DNA of 12,465 nucleotides from Pyrodictiaceae archaeon (GCA_027046525.1 JALTYD010000042.1:1-12465), one strand, 5' to 3'; positions 5,697-12,450 are shown, numbered from the stretch's first letter. A program made the numbers and translations. The notes: generated from the letters alone by a model not told the origin.

Positions 5697-6437
5697 ATGA
5701 GTAGACACTATACTGTGCTAGATCCCAGGCTTGAAGGAGCAAAAAAGATGCTCTCATCTGTATCTAGGATAATAGCTGTTATGAGTAGTAAGGGAGGTGT
5801 TGGTAAGACACTATTCTCTGCTGTCTTTGCATCTATAGCTAGTAGGAAGGGTTTCAGAGTAGGACTACTAGATCTCGATATTACTAATCCTGGTCTACAC
5901 GTAGTTCTAGGCATAGACCCTCTATCTATACAGCCAGGCGAAGAGAAGGGGATAACTCCTGTTAGTATAAGTAGGCTAGAATTTATGTCGACAGTATTCT
6001 ATACTCGTGATAATCCATCGCCTATGAGAGGTACTTCTGTCGATAATGCTATTAGAGAAGTACTTGCTGCTACTAGGTGGAGCCGCTTAGATATCCTCGT
6101 AGTTGATACAGCTCCTGGACTAAGTGATGTAGCAATTAGTACACTAGAGTATTTCCCAGGTGTTGAAGTAGTAGTAGTTGCTACTCCGTCGAGGTTATCT
6201 ATTAACAGTATCGAGAAATTGTTGAAGCTTTTATCGGAGATGAAGTACAAGAAGTACCTCGTAGAGAATATGTCTAGCGGGAATCTACTAGTAGATCTAG
6301 CTAGAAAGTATCATACTGTCTACTTAGGTAGTATAGACTATTATAGAGAAGTAGAAGAATATATTGGTGATATAGAGAAGTTAGTGAGTAGTAGGTTCGG
6401 AAGGAGTGTAGAAGAAATAGCTAATAAGATACTCTAA
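5697..6437 (+). CDS. hypB: MinD/Mrp-type ATPase, probable HypB partner of HypA
   Basis: This 246-residue SIMIBI ATPase shows a deviant Walker A, SSKGGVGKT (about 30-38, signature K32 and K37). It also has the switch motif LLDLDITNPG (D59, D61) and Walker B, LDILVVDTAPGLSD (D137). It is not the GTPase HypB of bacteria. In Thermococcus, hypA is paired with an ATPase of the Mrp/MinD family (HypB-AT) that binds HypA and tunes its nickel affinity. Position right after hypA, plus the central PMRGTSVDNAIREVLAATRW segment like that group, support the same role here. No CxxC iron-sulfur motif of Mrp/NBP35 carriers is seen. ATG at 5697 is preferred, with GAGG at 5684-5687; a GTG at 5691 would add two residues. 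Confidence 0.85.
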   Translation: MSRHYTVLDPRLEGAKKMLSSVSRIIAVMSSKGGVGKTLFSAVFASIASRKGFRVGLLDLDITNPGLHVVLGIDPLSIQPGEEKGITPVSISRLEFMSTVFYTRDNPSPMRGTSVDNAIREVLAATRWSRLDILVVDTAPGLSDVAISTLEYFPGVEVVVVATPSRLSINSIEKLLKLLSEMKYKKYLVENMSSGNLLVDLARKYHTVYLGSIDYYREVEEYIGDIEKLVSSRFGRSVEEIANKIL

Positions 6438-6472
6438 GACTACATCTTTTGTAGAAAGTAGAGATGTAGTCT
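6437..6472 (+). terminator. Strong stem-loop directly after hypB, likely transcript end or insulator
   Basis: GACTACATCT (6438-6447) pairs perfectly with AGATGTAGTC (6462-6471). The stem extends by A6437-T6472 outside and two inner pairs (one G-U), leaving a loop of about 10 bases. It begins at the last base of the hypB stop codon and ends 9 bases before the rnz TATA box. There is no T-tract after the stem, so it is not a classical bacterial terminator. 3'-end protection, processing or a DNA-binding site are alternatives. Confidence 0.5.
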
Positions 6473-6477
6473 ATAAG

Positions 6478-6490
6478 GCTAGTTTAACAG
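6478..6490 (+). promoter_or_regulatory. rnz promoter
   Basis: GCTAGTTTAACAG, with the purine-rich AAGG just upstream (BRE-like), has its TTTAA core about 25 bases before the ATG at 6510. There is no ribosome site before the ATG. This is the pattern of a crenarchaeal leaderless transcript. Confidence 0.55.
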
Positions 6491-6509
6491 TAACAAGTAG
6501 TACAACTCT

Positions 6510-7439
6510 ATGTCGGAGTGTAGAAGGAGGTTGGAGCTAGGACTAGTCTTTCTAGGCTCTGGAGCAGCTTCACCTAATAGGTATAGAGGACTACCTAGTA
6601 TTGCAGTAGTCTATAGAGGTTCAGTGATCCTACTAGATGCTGGCGAGGGGACACAATTTGCACTAGCTAGAGCAGGAATAGGTGTACAGAAGATAAACTC
6701 TATACTTATTACGCATCTCCATGGAGACCACTTATTTGGTCTACCTGGACTCCTACAGTCTATGGCTATGGCTGGACGTAGAGAACTACTAGTAGTTGCT
6801 GGTCCTAGAGGTCTACGAGACTATTTAGAGAATATATCTAAGACGACTATGTGGATACCTTCATATCCACTAGTTGTAGCTGAGCTAGTACCTGGTGATA
6901 AACTGAGTCTACCTAATGGGTTTAGAGTAGAAGCTATACGAGCAGAACATATTGTACCAGCACTAGCTTATAGACTCGAAGAACCTAGTAGATCTCCTAG
7001 AGTAAAGATTGAAGAGATAAAAAAGCTTGGTATTAAGCCAGGCCCGTATATAGCGAAGCTGCTGAGTGGAGAAAAAGTAGTAGTTGATGGTGTAACTATA
7101 GAGCCTAGTGATGTAGTAGAGGAGAGAAAACCAGCAGTAATAGTCTATAGTGGTGATACTAGGCCTATAGATGATATTGTTAGAGCCGCCGAGAAAGCTA
7201 CTATACTGATACACGACTCTACATTTTCTAGTATACATAGTGATAAAGCAGTTGAACAAGGCCATAGTACTGCTAGTGATGCTGCTAGAGCTGCTGATAG
7301 AGCGGGTGTAGAGCTACTAGTATTATTCCATATAAGTGCACGTTACGAGAATCCACTACTACTATATAATGAAGCTAGAAAAATATTTGAGGATGTAGTC
7401 CTAGCAGAAGATTTTCTAAAGATAGTAGTTAGGCTCTAG
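6510..7439 (+). CDS. rnz: Ribonuclease Z (tRNase Z, tRNA 3'-end processing)
   Basis: This 309-residue endonuclease cuts the 3' trailer from tRNA precursors so that CCA can be added. The opening LGLVFLGSGAASPNRYRGLPS (about 10-30) is the family signature. The zinc motif THLHGDH (H69, H71, D73, H74) is intact, as are H147 (AEH), D216 (SGDTRP) and H274 (FHISARY). HDSTF (about 235-239) and GHSTASDAA (about 251-259) are also conserved RNase Z elements. Length equals the short, dimeric tRNase Z form. An internal stretch (about 175-205, GIKPGPYIAKLLSGE...) matches the usual 'G..pGp....L..G' segment. The stop codon shares the tetranucleotide CTAG (7436-7439) with the stop of the convergent cysO gene. 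Confidence 0.95.
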   Translation: MSECRRRLELGLVFLGSGAASPNRYRGLPSIAVVYRGSVILLDAGEGTQFALARAGIGVQKINSILITHLHGDHLFGLPGLLQSMAMAGRRELLVVAGPRGLRDYLENISKTTMWIPSYPLVVAELVPGDKLSLPNGFRVEAIRAEHIVPALAYRLEEPSRSPRVKIEEIKKLGIKPGPYIAKLLSGEKVVVDGVTIEPSDVVEERKPAVIVYSGDTRPIDDIVRAAEKATILIHDSTFSSIHSDKAVEQGHSTASDAARAADRAGVELLVLFHISARYENPLLLYNEARKIFEDVVLAEDFLKIVVRL

Positions 7440-8638
7440 CCTCCGTATTCTTTGAAGTATTGTTCGAGTTGTTCTATATACTTGTACCCAGAATCTGGGA
7501 ATACTAGTACATAGTCGCCTTCTTCTAGTTCTCCTCTCTCTACGAGCTTCTTGAATCCTCTAGCAACTGCTCCACTACTAAGTCCTATGAATAGTCCATC
7601 TTTTCTTGCAACTTCTAGTACTGATTCTATAGCTTCTTTCTTAGGGATATCTAGTATCTCTACATCGTCTAGCCATTCTATCCACTTCATACCTGTTTCT
7701 GCACGTCTAATACCTGGGATAGTATCTCCTGGTGCTGGTTGTACAGCATAGAATCTTACTGAGCCATGTAGTCTATTTCTAAAGTATATTGTGATAGCAG
7801 AGAAGTGTCCAGAAGTACCTATTCCTACAACGAATCCTCTCGGGACTATACCACTACTTCGAAGCTGGTAGTCTAGTTCCTTGGCAGTATATCTGAGATG
7901 TACTTCGAAGTTAGCATCATTGTAGAATTGGTTTAGATTTATTGCTCCATCTTTTTCTGCGTCTCTTTTTACATCCTCTATAGCTTCTATAGTTAGAGAT
8001 TTTGGTACACGTATGACTTCTGCTCCATAGGCTTTTAGTATAGTATCGCTTGCTTTCTGTATAGACATTGGTATATAGAATCTTGCTTTAAATCCATATA
8101 TCGAAGCCATAGCTGCTAGAGCTACTCCTGTATTAGTTGATGTAGCCTCGTAGACTATCTCTGGTGGCGTACCACCGCGAGACTCTATGTAGTCTTTAAC
8201 CATAGACCATCCTATTCTATCCTTAACACTATTGCTGAAGGGATTGTATGCTTCTAGCTTAGCCCATACTCTATACTTATTACTCGATAAGCTCTTGAGT
8301 CTAACAATAGGCGTAGGCCATCCACGGTATAGGAGTTCTAGTGTACTATTGTATACTTTCACTGGATCTCCTTTTACTTCGTCATAGAACCCGAGTGATT
8401 CTAGGCTCACAGCTATCTTAGTACTAGTTTTAGACTTAGTAGCTGGTACTAGTTTTGCACCCATTATCTTTAGGCTCCAGTAGAGATCTCTCTCGCCGAC
8501 TAAGTTGTAGTTATTATCAATGACTACAGGTCTATCTATGTATCCTTTGCGTAGTATATCTCCTATAGTATCTAGTAGAGAATATATTTCAGGTTTTTTA
8601 CCTCCTTTTATCTGTTCTATCTCTATTAGATCTACCAC
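7436..8638 (-). CDS. cysO: O-phosphoserine sulfhydrylase (cysteine synthase, PLP-dependent)
   Basis: This 400-residue fold-type II PLP enzyme resembles Aeropyrum CysO, which makes cysteine from O-phosphoserine and sulfide. Residues 1-100 form the N-terminal extension seen in that enzyme. The catalytic core follows: PLP lysine K139 in NPFSNSVKDR, the substrate loop EATSTNTG (164-171), NQFYNDANFEVH (236-247) and the phosphate-binding GIGTSGH (272-278). GIRRAETGM (309-317) corresponds to the segment carrying the arginine that recognises the O-phosphoserine phosphate in Aeropyrum CysO. The start is GTG with GGTGAT seven bases upstream, lying inside serK (41-base overlap). Serine kinase next door supplies the substrate. 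Cystathionine beta-synthase is a less likely alternative given the phosphate-binding arginine motif. Confidence 0.92.
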   Translation of the reverse strand: MVDLIEIEQIKGGKKPEIYSLLDTIGDILRKGYIDRPVVIDNNYNLVGERDLYWSLKIMGAKLVPATKSKTSTKIAVSLESLGFYDEVKGDPVKVYNSTLELLYRGWPTPIVRLKSLSSNKYRVWAKLEAYNPFSNSVKDRIGWSMVKDYIESRGGTPPEIVYEATSTNTGVALAAMASIYGFKARFYIPMSIQKASDTILKAYGAEVIRVPKSLTIEAIEDVKRDAEKDGAINLNQFYNDANFEVHLRYTAKELDYQLRSSGIVPRGFVVGIGTSGHFSAITIYFRNRLHGSVRFYAVQPAPGDTIPGIRRAETGMKWIEWLDDVEILDIPKKEAIESVLEVARKDGLFIGLSSGAVARGFKKLVERGELEEGDYVLVFPDSGYKYIEQLEQYFKEYGG

Positions 8639-9086
8639 TTCTTACATCACCCATGAGGAGTTCTAGGGGGGCATTTACATCATCTATTAAGAATGAAACT
8701 CTATGTCTACTAGTCTTGGGGGGGAGGAGTTCTCCGCTGAGACCAGCTTTAATAACCATGTCTTTTGTTACACGTACACCTGGTCTCCAACTACCTACTG
8801 TAACTATATTGTCATCTCTGTAGTCTACTAGTATTGCAGGAATATAGCGTGCTCCTAGTTTCTTCAGTGCTTCGACTCGATGGTGGCCATCGAGTATAAC
8901 CATTGTATTTTTGTCTACTAGTATAGGTCTTATCAGGATTCCTCTGCAACGAATATCTTCTAGTAGTTCTTCGACATGTTCTTCTACTACTTGTTCGTGT
9001 GATCTCAGACTATCTAGAGGTACTAGCGAGAACTCTACTCTACCAGGTATTATCTTCTTCGGGCAGTTTTCTAGCTTCTCCGACAC
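8598..9086 (-). CDS. serK: Free-serine kinase SerK, compact ParB-like form
   Basis: SerK phosphorylates free L-serine to O-phosphoserine. The ParB/sulfiredoxin-like fold shows the motifs of Thermococcus SerK: HEQ (E31, the catalytic glutamate), the DGHHR box (66-70, metal-binding aspartate D66) and the distal PKTSRH (123-128). From the GTG at 9086 the protein has 162 residues. As I recall it, the Thermococcus enzyme is about 240 residues and has an extra region between DGHHR and PKTTRH that is nearly absent here. GTG 9086 is preferred because GGGGTG lies 8 bases upstream, the distance to HEQ then equals that in Thermococcus, and a TATA box near 9170-9180 predicts transcription from about 9148. 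A GTG at 9158 would add 24 residues. The tail overlaps cysO by 41 bases. A plain ParB DNA-binding role is unlikely. Confidence 0.83.
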   Translation of the reverse strand: MSEKLENCPKKIIPGRVEFSLVPLDSLRSHEQVVEEHVEELLEDIRCRGILIRPILVDKNTMVILDGHHRVEALKKLGARYIPAILVDYRDDNIVTVGSWRPGVRVTKDMVIKAGLSGELLPPKTSRHRVSFLIDDVNAPLELLMGDVRSGRSNRDRTDKRR

Positions 9087-9167
9087 AAACTCTACACCCC
9101 GCGAAATTCTGTCTGTGTCTATGTAGTAGCTAGAGCTAGGCCCCCTAGAATATTCCACTGTAACACA

Positions 9168-9180
9168 CGTTAAAATTCAT
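9168..9180 (-). promoter_or_regulatory. Likely serK-cysO promoter (TATA)
   Basis: On the minus strand, ATGAATTTTAACG places a transcription start near 9148, downstream of the GTG at 9158 and upstream of the preferred GTG at 9086. This supports the shorter SerK with a leader of roughly 60 bases. Confidence 0.4.
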
Positions 9181-9230
9181 TACCCATATGTTTCAAACAG
9201 AACAATAATAATGTTGTATTTTTTGTCTAA

Positions 9231-9256
9231 GAGAAGTACTACCATTTAGTACTCTC
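9231..9256. repeat. Perfect palindrome AGTACTA-N5-TAGTACT, possible operator
   Basis: AGTACTA (9235-9241) and TAGTACT (9247-9253) are perfect inverted copies with a 5-base spacer. If one A is bulged, GAG/CTC pairs extend the stem on the outside. It lies between the divergent serK and small-ORF promoters, about 55-60 bases upstream of the predicted TATA box of serK and 25 bases upstream of the other. The size and symmetry suit a dimeric regulator binding site, or an RNA hairpin. The region 9159-9310 otherwise holds only promoter-like AT-rich DNA and a T-rich stretch at 9212-9227. Confidence 0.4.
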
Positions 9257-9277
9257 AGTATATGTAAACGGCTCTAT

Positions 9278-9290
9278 GCTTATATGCTAA
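9278..9290 (+). promoter_or_regulatory. TATA box of a small transcription unit
   Basis: GCTTATATGCTAA predicts a start near 9309. Downstream lie GAGGTG (9325-9330), a short ORF and a T-tract at 9429-9446, so this looks like a complete small transcription unit. Confidence 0.4.
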
Positions 9291-9339
9291 TATAGTCTAT
9301 CAATAGAGTTATGAAAACTAGGAAGAGGTGTAGTATAGA

Positions 9340-9402
9340 TTGGCTAAGAAGAGAGGATGTGCTAGGAGAAAATCGTCGAAGAAGTCTAAGAGCGAAAGCT
9401 AG
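9340..9402 (+). CDS. Possible 20-residue basic peptide
   Basis: A TTG at 9340 is preceded, nine bases upstream, by GAGGTG (9325-9330), the best ribosome-site match in the window. It opens a frame encoding MAKKRGCARRKSSKKSKSES. Nine of the 20 residues are Lys or Arg, and the peptide resembles the small basic proteins of the ribosome or nucleoid in composition only; it is not eL41, which is Trp/Arg-rich. A competing reading is an ATG at 9311, which would be leaderless and code for 50 residues ending in the T-tract (FSYFFPLLFI). The unit could also be a non-coding RNA. It is followed by a T-rich terminator and converges on korC. No family is recognised. Confidence 0.38.
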   Translation: MAKKRGCARRKSSKKSKSES

Positions 9403-9428
9403 CATCCAGCAGAGAGTTGAGTATCTAG

Positions 9429-9446
9429 GTTTTTCTTATTTTTTCC
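9429..9446 (+). terminator. T-rich transcription terminator of the small unit
   Basis: GTTTTTCTTATTTTTTCC has two T runs of the kind that end archaeal transcripts without a hairpin. It is about 30 bases after the short ORF and 20 bases before the end of convergent korC. Confidence 0.5.
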
Positions 9447-9466
9447 CTCTACTATTTATCTAGACT

Positions 9467-10033
9467 CTATACTTCTATGTATACTCTACGTATGTTCTTT
9501 TCAGCGTACTCGTATCCTCTTCTAAATGCTTTTATATTTATTTCTCTCCATTTAGGACTAACTTTTGATAAGATTGTTCTCTCCATAGTATCTGAATCTA
9601 CTAAGCCTGTAGTATATCCAAGGACTCCTAGCATAAATACATTAGCTACTCTACTAGTACCTACGAGATCTCTAGCTAGCTCTGTTATAGGTATTTTTAC
9701 TATATTTGGCCAGTTTCTAGCAGGTTTCTCTATGTATGTAGAATCGAGGATAACTAGCTTAGGTTCTTGTTTTACATAATCAGCATAGCTGTACATTTGC
9801 TCGTGGTACATAAATACAGCTATATCAGCTCTACTAACTTTTATAATATCAGTTTCTTCTCTAGTTTTGAATACTATGAGATCTGATCTAGAGAAACCAC
9901 CTCGTGTCTCAGCACTATACATCTCGCTATTGACTACATAGTAGCCTTTCTCTACGAGAGCACGGCCTAGTAGGTAGCCTGCTAGTAGTATTCCTTGGCC
10001 TCCTCGTCCTGCAATTATTATCTCTAGAGGCAT
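9467..10033 (-). CDS. korC: 2-oxoacid:ferredoxin oxidoreductase, gamma subunit
   Basis: This 188-residue subunit belongs to the pyruvate/2-oxoglutarate ferredoxin oxidoreductase catalytic-domain gamma family. It begins IIIAGRGGQGILLAGYLLG (about 5-23), a glycine-rich family signature, followed by NSEMYSAETRGGFSRSDLIV (about 35-54), the typical 'Y..E.RGG.S...i' motif. RVANVFMLGVLGYTTGLV (about 128-145) is also conserved. Length is normal for the separate gamma subunit. The ATG overlaps the korB stop by one base (TAATG), so the two are translationally coupled. It is the last gene of the operon. In four-subunit enzymes it helps hold the TPP-bearing core and is thought to contribute to CoA binding. 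Confidence 0.92.
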   Translation of the reverse strand: MPLEIIIAGRGGQGILLAGYLLGRALVEKGYYVVNSEMYSAETRGGFSRSDLIVFKTREETDIIKVSRADIAVFMYHEQMYSYADYVKQEPKLVILDSTYIEKPARNWPNIVKIPITELARDLVGTSRVANVFMLGVLGYTTGLVDSDTMERTILSKVSPKWREINIKAFRRGYEYAEKNIRRVYIEV

Positions 10034-10926
10034 TATTTTGCCAGCCTCCTAGCCCATTTTACTTCTGGTATTTCTCTACACCACTCGTAGCTATACAGAC
10101 GACATATAGACTCCATATAGCCTGGTTCATCTTCGTCTCTAAATACACCAAGTGTTATTTCTTTCTCCCAGTCGTAGACTATGTCGTCGAGTGCTCTCGG
10201 CTTCTTTATTCTAACAACTTTCTTTAGCCTGTCGTATAGCTCTGGTGGAGTTCTATAGCCTACATGTCTACCGAATATCTCTGGACAAGTAGATACTACT
10301 TCTATGAATCTAAATCCTCTCCTAGGTAGTGCTTTCTTGATAGATTCTTCGAGTTGTACTGGATAGTGAATACTCCACCTAGCTACGTAGTTTCCACCAA
10401 TAGATGCAACCATTCTAGCTACATCGAATGGCCTCTCTGGATTACCTCTCGGCGTAGTAGTAGTGTATGCTCCTGGAGGTGTTGTTGGACCCATCTGTCC
10501 ACCAGTAAGAGCATAGTTTAGGTTATTCGCCATGATTACTAGTAGATCCATATTACGTCTAGCTGCATGTATTAAATGGTTACCTCCTATACTAGCTATA
10601 TCTCCATCACCACTTATAACTACTGGTACTAGTCTAGGATTACCTAGTTTAACACCTATAGCGTATGGAATAGCTCTACCATGTGGTGTATGAGCTCCAT
10701 CGAGTTTTACATAAGCTGAGAGTCTACCAGTACAGCCTATACCAGTGACTACTACTAGTTGCTTCTCATCGATTACACCTTTTGATACTAGATAGTCTAC
10801 TGCTCTAAGAAATGAACCTAGTAGTGTACCTAGGCCACAGCCAGGGCACCAGATATGTGGGAGTCTCTCTGTTCGTAGTAGTTTATCTAGTGGGTGTCCT
10901 CTAGCTATAAGTTTTTGTTGACTCAC
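10033..10926 (-). CDS. korB: 2-oxoacid:ferredoxin oxidoreductase, beta (TPP-binding) subunit
   Basis: This 297-residue subunit binds thiamine diphosphate. The TPP motif is GDGDIASIGGNH (106-117) ending with NNLNYALTGGQ (134-144). Cysteines C27 and C30 in WCPGCG, C65 in GIGCTGR and C214 in STCPEIFG correspond to the four ligands of the internal [4Fe-4S] cluster of this family. The GPTTPPGAYTTTTPRGN stretch (146-162) after the TPP motif is typical of 2-oxoglutarate-type (Kor) rather than pyruvate-type beta subunits. The start is GTG, overlapping the korA stop as GTGA, so coupling is tight. Substrate preference between 2-oxoglutarate and other 2-oxoacids is not certain from sequence. Confidence 0.94.
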   Translation of the reverse strand: MSQQKLIARGHPLDKLLRTERLPHIWCPGCGLGTLLGSFLRAVDYLVSKGVIDEKQLVVVTGIGCTGRLSAYVKLDGAHTPHGRAIPYAIGVKLGNPRLVPVVISGDGDIASIGGNHLIHAARRNMDLLVIMANNLNYALTGGQMGPTTPPGAYTTTTPRGNPERPFDVARMVASIGGNYVARWSIHYPVQLEESIKKALPRRGFRFIEVVSTCPEIFGRHVGYRTPPELYDRLKKVVRIKKPRALDDIVYDWEKEITLGVFRDEDEPGYMESICRLYSYEWCREIPEVKWARRLAK

Positions 10927-12077
10927 CCTATTTTCACCCCAGCTTTATACATAAAAGATAGTAGTTCTTCGTGGCTAGGGAGTTGAGGAGAGATAACAGG
11001 TACTAGCTCTATAGTCTTCCCCCGAGGTCCTAGGATCCTCGATACTTCTAGGTAGAGCTGGCCTAGATTCATCTCCATGACGATTATTTTCTCTGCATCT
11101 TCAGCTGCTCTTACTAGTCCATCTTCGTCTAGTGGCCATATAGACTTAGGCCTCCACATACCTATTTTTACTCCACTCTTCCTGAGCATACGTACTAGTG
11201 CTAGTGCTGATCGAGCAAGTGAGCCGAATGCTACAACGAGTACTCTACTACTAGTAGTATAGTATGCATCACTACTAGCTATTCTATCTCTACTTCGTTC
11301 GATTTTCTCGACAAGTCTTTTTACGAGAGATTCGTATACTTCTTGTCTAGTTGAATAGTATCCTCTCTCATCGTGTGATAGACTCTCTGCTAGTACAGCG
11401 TATCCCTCTCCGTAGAATGCCATAGGAGGTACTAGGTCTTCTCTGTCGGGTTTAAATGGTTTAAACCTACCTGGTGGATCTCTAGGTTTTTTCCTCTCGT
11501 ATACACTAGCTTCTCCTGGTTCGTGTATCTCTACTGGTTCTCTTGTATGTGCAATTACTGCATCACCTAGTACAATTACAGGAACTCTTAGTCTCCAAGC
11601 TGTATCAAATGCTTTGATAACCATATCGTATGATTCTTGTACACTCCAGGGCGCAAATGCGACTATACCGTAGTGTCCATGGCTACTCCACCTAGTCTGC
11701 ATTATGTCTCCTTGGCCTGTACCAGTAGCTATACCTGTGCTAGGACCTGCTCTCATATTATTAATTACTACTATTGGAGCTTCGACCATAGCTGCAAATC
11801 CTATACTCTCAGCCATTAGCGAGAATCCTGGACCACTAGTAGCAGTCATAGCTTTTGCTCCAGAGTATGTCGCACCTATTATAGCATTTATTGCTGCAAT
11901 CTCGTCTTCAGCCTGGAAGACTATGCCTCCATACCGTGGTAGTTTATCAGATAGGTATTCGAAGAGATCACTAGCAGGAGTTATAGGGTATCCGACGAAT
12001 ACTCTTAGACCAGAAGCTATAGCTGCTTCAGCCATAGCCTGATTGCCTGTCAAGAACTCTACTCTAGGCACGTACAA
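10923..12077 (-). CDS. korA: 2-oxoacid:ferredoxin oxidoreductase, alpha subunit
   Basis: This 384-residue alpha subunit carries the YPITP motif (30-34), which helps bind the 2-oxoacid and CoA. FQAEDEIAAINAIIGATYSGAKAMTATSGPG (about 54-84, core EDEIAAINAIIGA) contains the conserved glutamate that activates TPP. INNMRAGPSTG (about 105-115) and TGQGDIMQTRWSSHG (about 119-133) are Kor-type signatures. The C-terminal part (about 280-384) is the pyrimidine/transketolase-like domain. No gamma domain is fused at the N-terminus, which fits the separate korC. The reading begins at TTG 12077; GTG at 12071 is also possible and lies at better distance (9 bases) from GAGG in the upstream GAGGAGG. Either start overlaps the end of korD. 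Confidence 0.93.
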   Translation of the reverse strand: MYVPRVEFLTGNQAMAEAAIASGLRVFVGYPITPASDLFEYLSDKLPRYGGIVFQAEDEIAAINAIIGATYSGAKAMTATSGPGFSLMAESIGFAAMVEAPIVVINNMRAGPSTGIATGTGQGDIMQTRWSSHGHYGIVAFAPWSVQESYDMVIKAFDTAWRLRVPVIVLGDAVIAHTREPVEIHEPGEASVYERKKPRDPPGRFKPFKPDREDLVPPMAFYGEGYAVLAESLSHDERGYYSTRQEVYESLVKRLVEKIERSRDRIASSDAYYTTSSRVLVVAFGSLARSALALVRMLRKSGVKIGMWRPKSIWPLDEDGLVRAAEDAEKIIVMEMNLGQLYLEVSRILGPRGKTIELVPVISPQLPSHEELLSFMYKAGVKIG

Positions 12078-12387
12078 CAGCCTCCTCTCTACTAGATGAA
12101 GGAGCTACTTCATCTACTCTATCTTCGCTCCACTGTATAATACCTCTAGGGTGGCCATCAGAAGATTCTCTGACAACTATAGCGAAGTCGGGACATATAT
12201 ATTCGCATATTCTACATCCAACACAGTCTTCGGGTCTAGCTGGTATAGTTACGTAGAATCCACGACTATTACTCTTCTTGCCTACTTCTAGGACATTCTT
12301 AGGACATACATGTATACACATACCACACTCTTTACAACGCTCAGCAATAACTAGTACTTCGAATCTACGCTTCCTAGGCTTCTCCAC
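12064..12387 (-). CDS. korD: 2-oxoacid:ferredoxin oxidoreductase, delta (2x[4Fe-4S] ferredoxin) subunit
   Basis: This 107-residue ferredoxin-like subunit passes electrons from the TPP site to external ferredoxin. Two complete cluster motifs are visible: CKECGMCIHVCP (C18, C21, C24, C28) and CVGCRICEYICP (C55, C58, C61, C65). The tail after residue 75 (ESSDGHPRGIIQW...) is acidic and has no further cysteines. The start is a GTG with GAGG about 10 bases upstream. It is the first gene of the korDABC operon and its end overlaps korA by 8-14 bases. A role as an independent ferredoxin is unlikely given the context. Confidence 0.93.
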   Translation of the reverse strand: MEKPRKRRFEVLVIAERCKECGMCIHVCPKNVLEVGKKSNSRGFYVTIPARPEDCVGCRICEYICPDFAIVVRESSDGHPRGIIQWSEDRVDEVAPSSSREEAVVRA

Positions 12388-12435
12388 TAGTCCTGCGCCT
12401 CACAGAGTCCCAAAAAGCTTCTACCAAGCTATTAA

Positions 12436-12450
12436 CAACTTTTAAGTATA
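12436..12450 (-). promoter_or_regulatory. korDABC operon promoter
   Basis: On the minus strand TATACTTAAAAGTTG contains a strong TATA box (CTTAAAAG) that predicts a start near 12416, about 30 bases before the korD GTG. A second AT-rich box with a purine-rich flank (TTTTTAAACGGAGG) lies at the window end (12452-12465) and may belong to the same or an upstream element. Confidence 0.55.

Noticed and set aside
6963..7265. Minus-strand frame of 100 codons antisense to rnz
   Set aside because: It covers conserved RNase Z motifs on the other strand and is rich in Tyr, Asn and Ser, as expected of an artefact.
7551..7751. Short plus-strand frame opposite cysO
   Set aside because: Shadow of the strongly supported cysO coding region.
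8600..8605. GGAGGT on the minus strand as ribosome site for an internal cysO start
   Set aside because: No ATG, GTG or TTG follows at a usable distance in any frame. It encodes Gly-Gly, and the GTG at 8638 has a good GGTGAT site.
9477..9779. Plus-strand frame of 100 codons opposite korC
   Set aside because: It lies over the conserved gamma-subunit sequence and has no start signal or motif.
11704..12042. Plus-strand frame of 112 codons antisense to korA
   Set aside because: It lies entirely opposite a well-conserved korA region; its Ala/Ile/Pro-rich composition is what the complement of korA yields.
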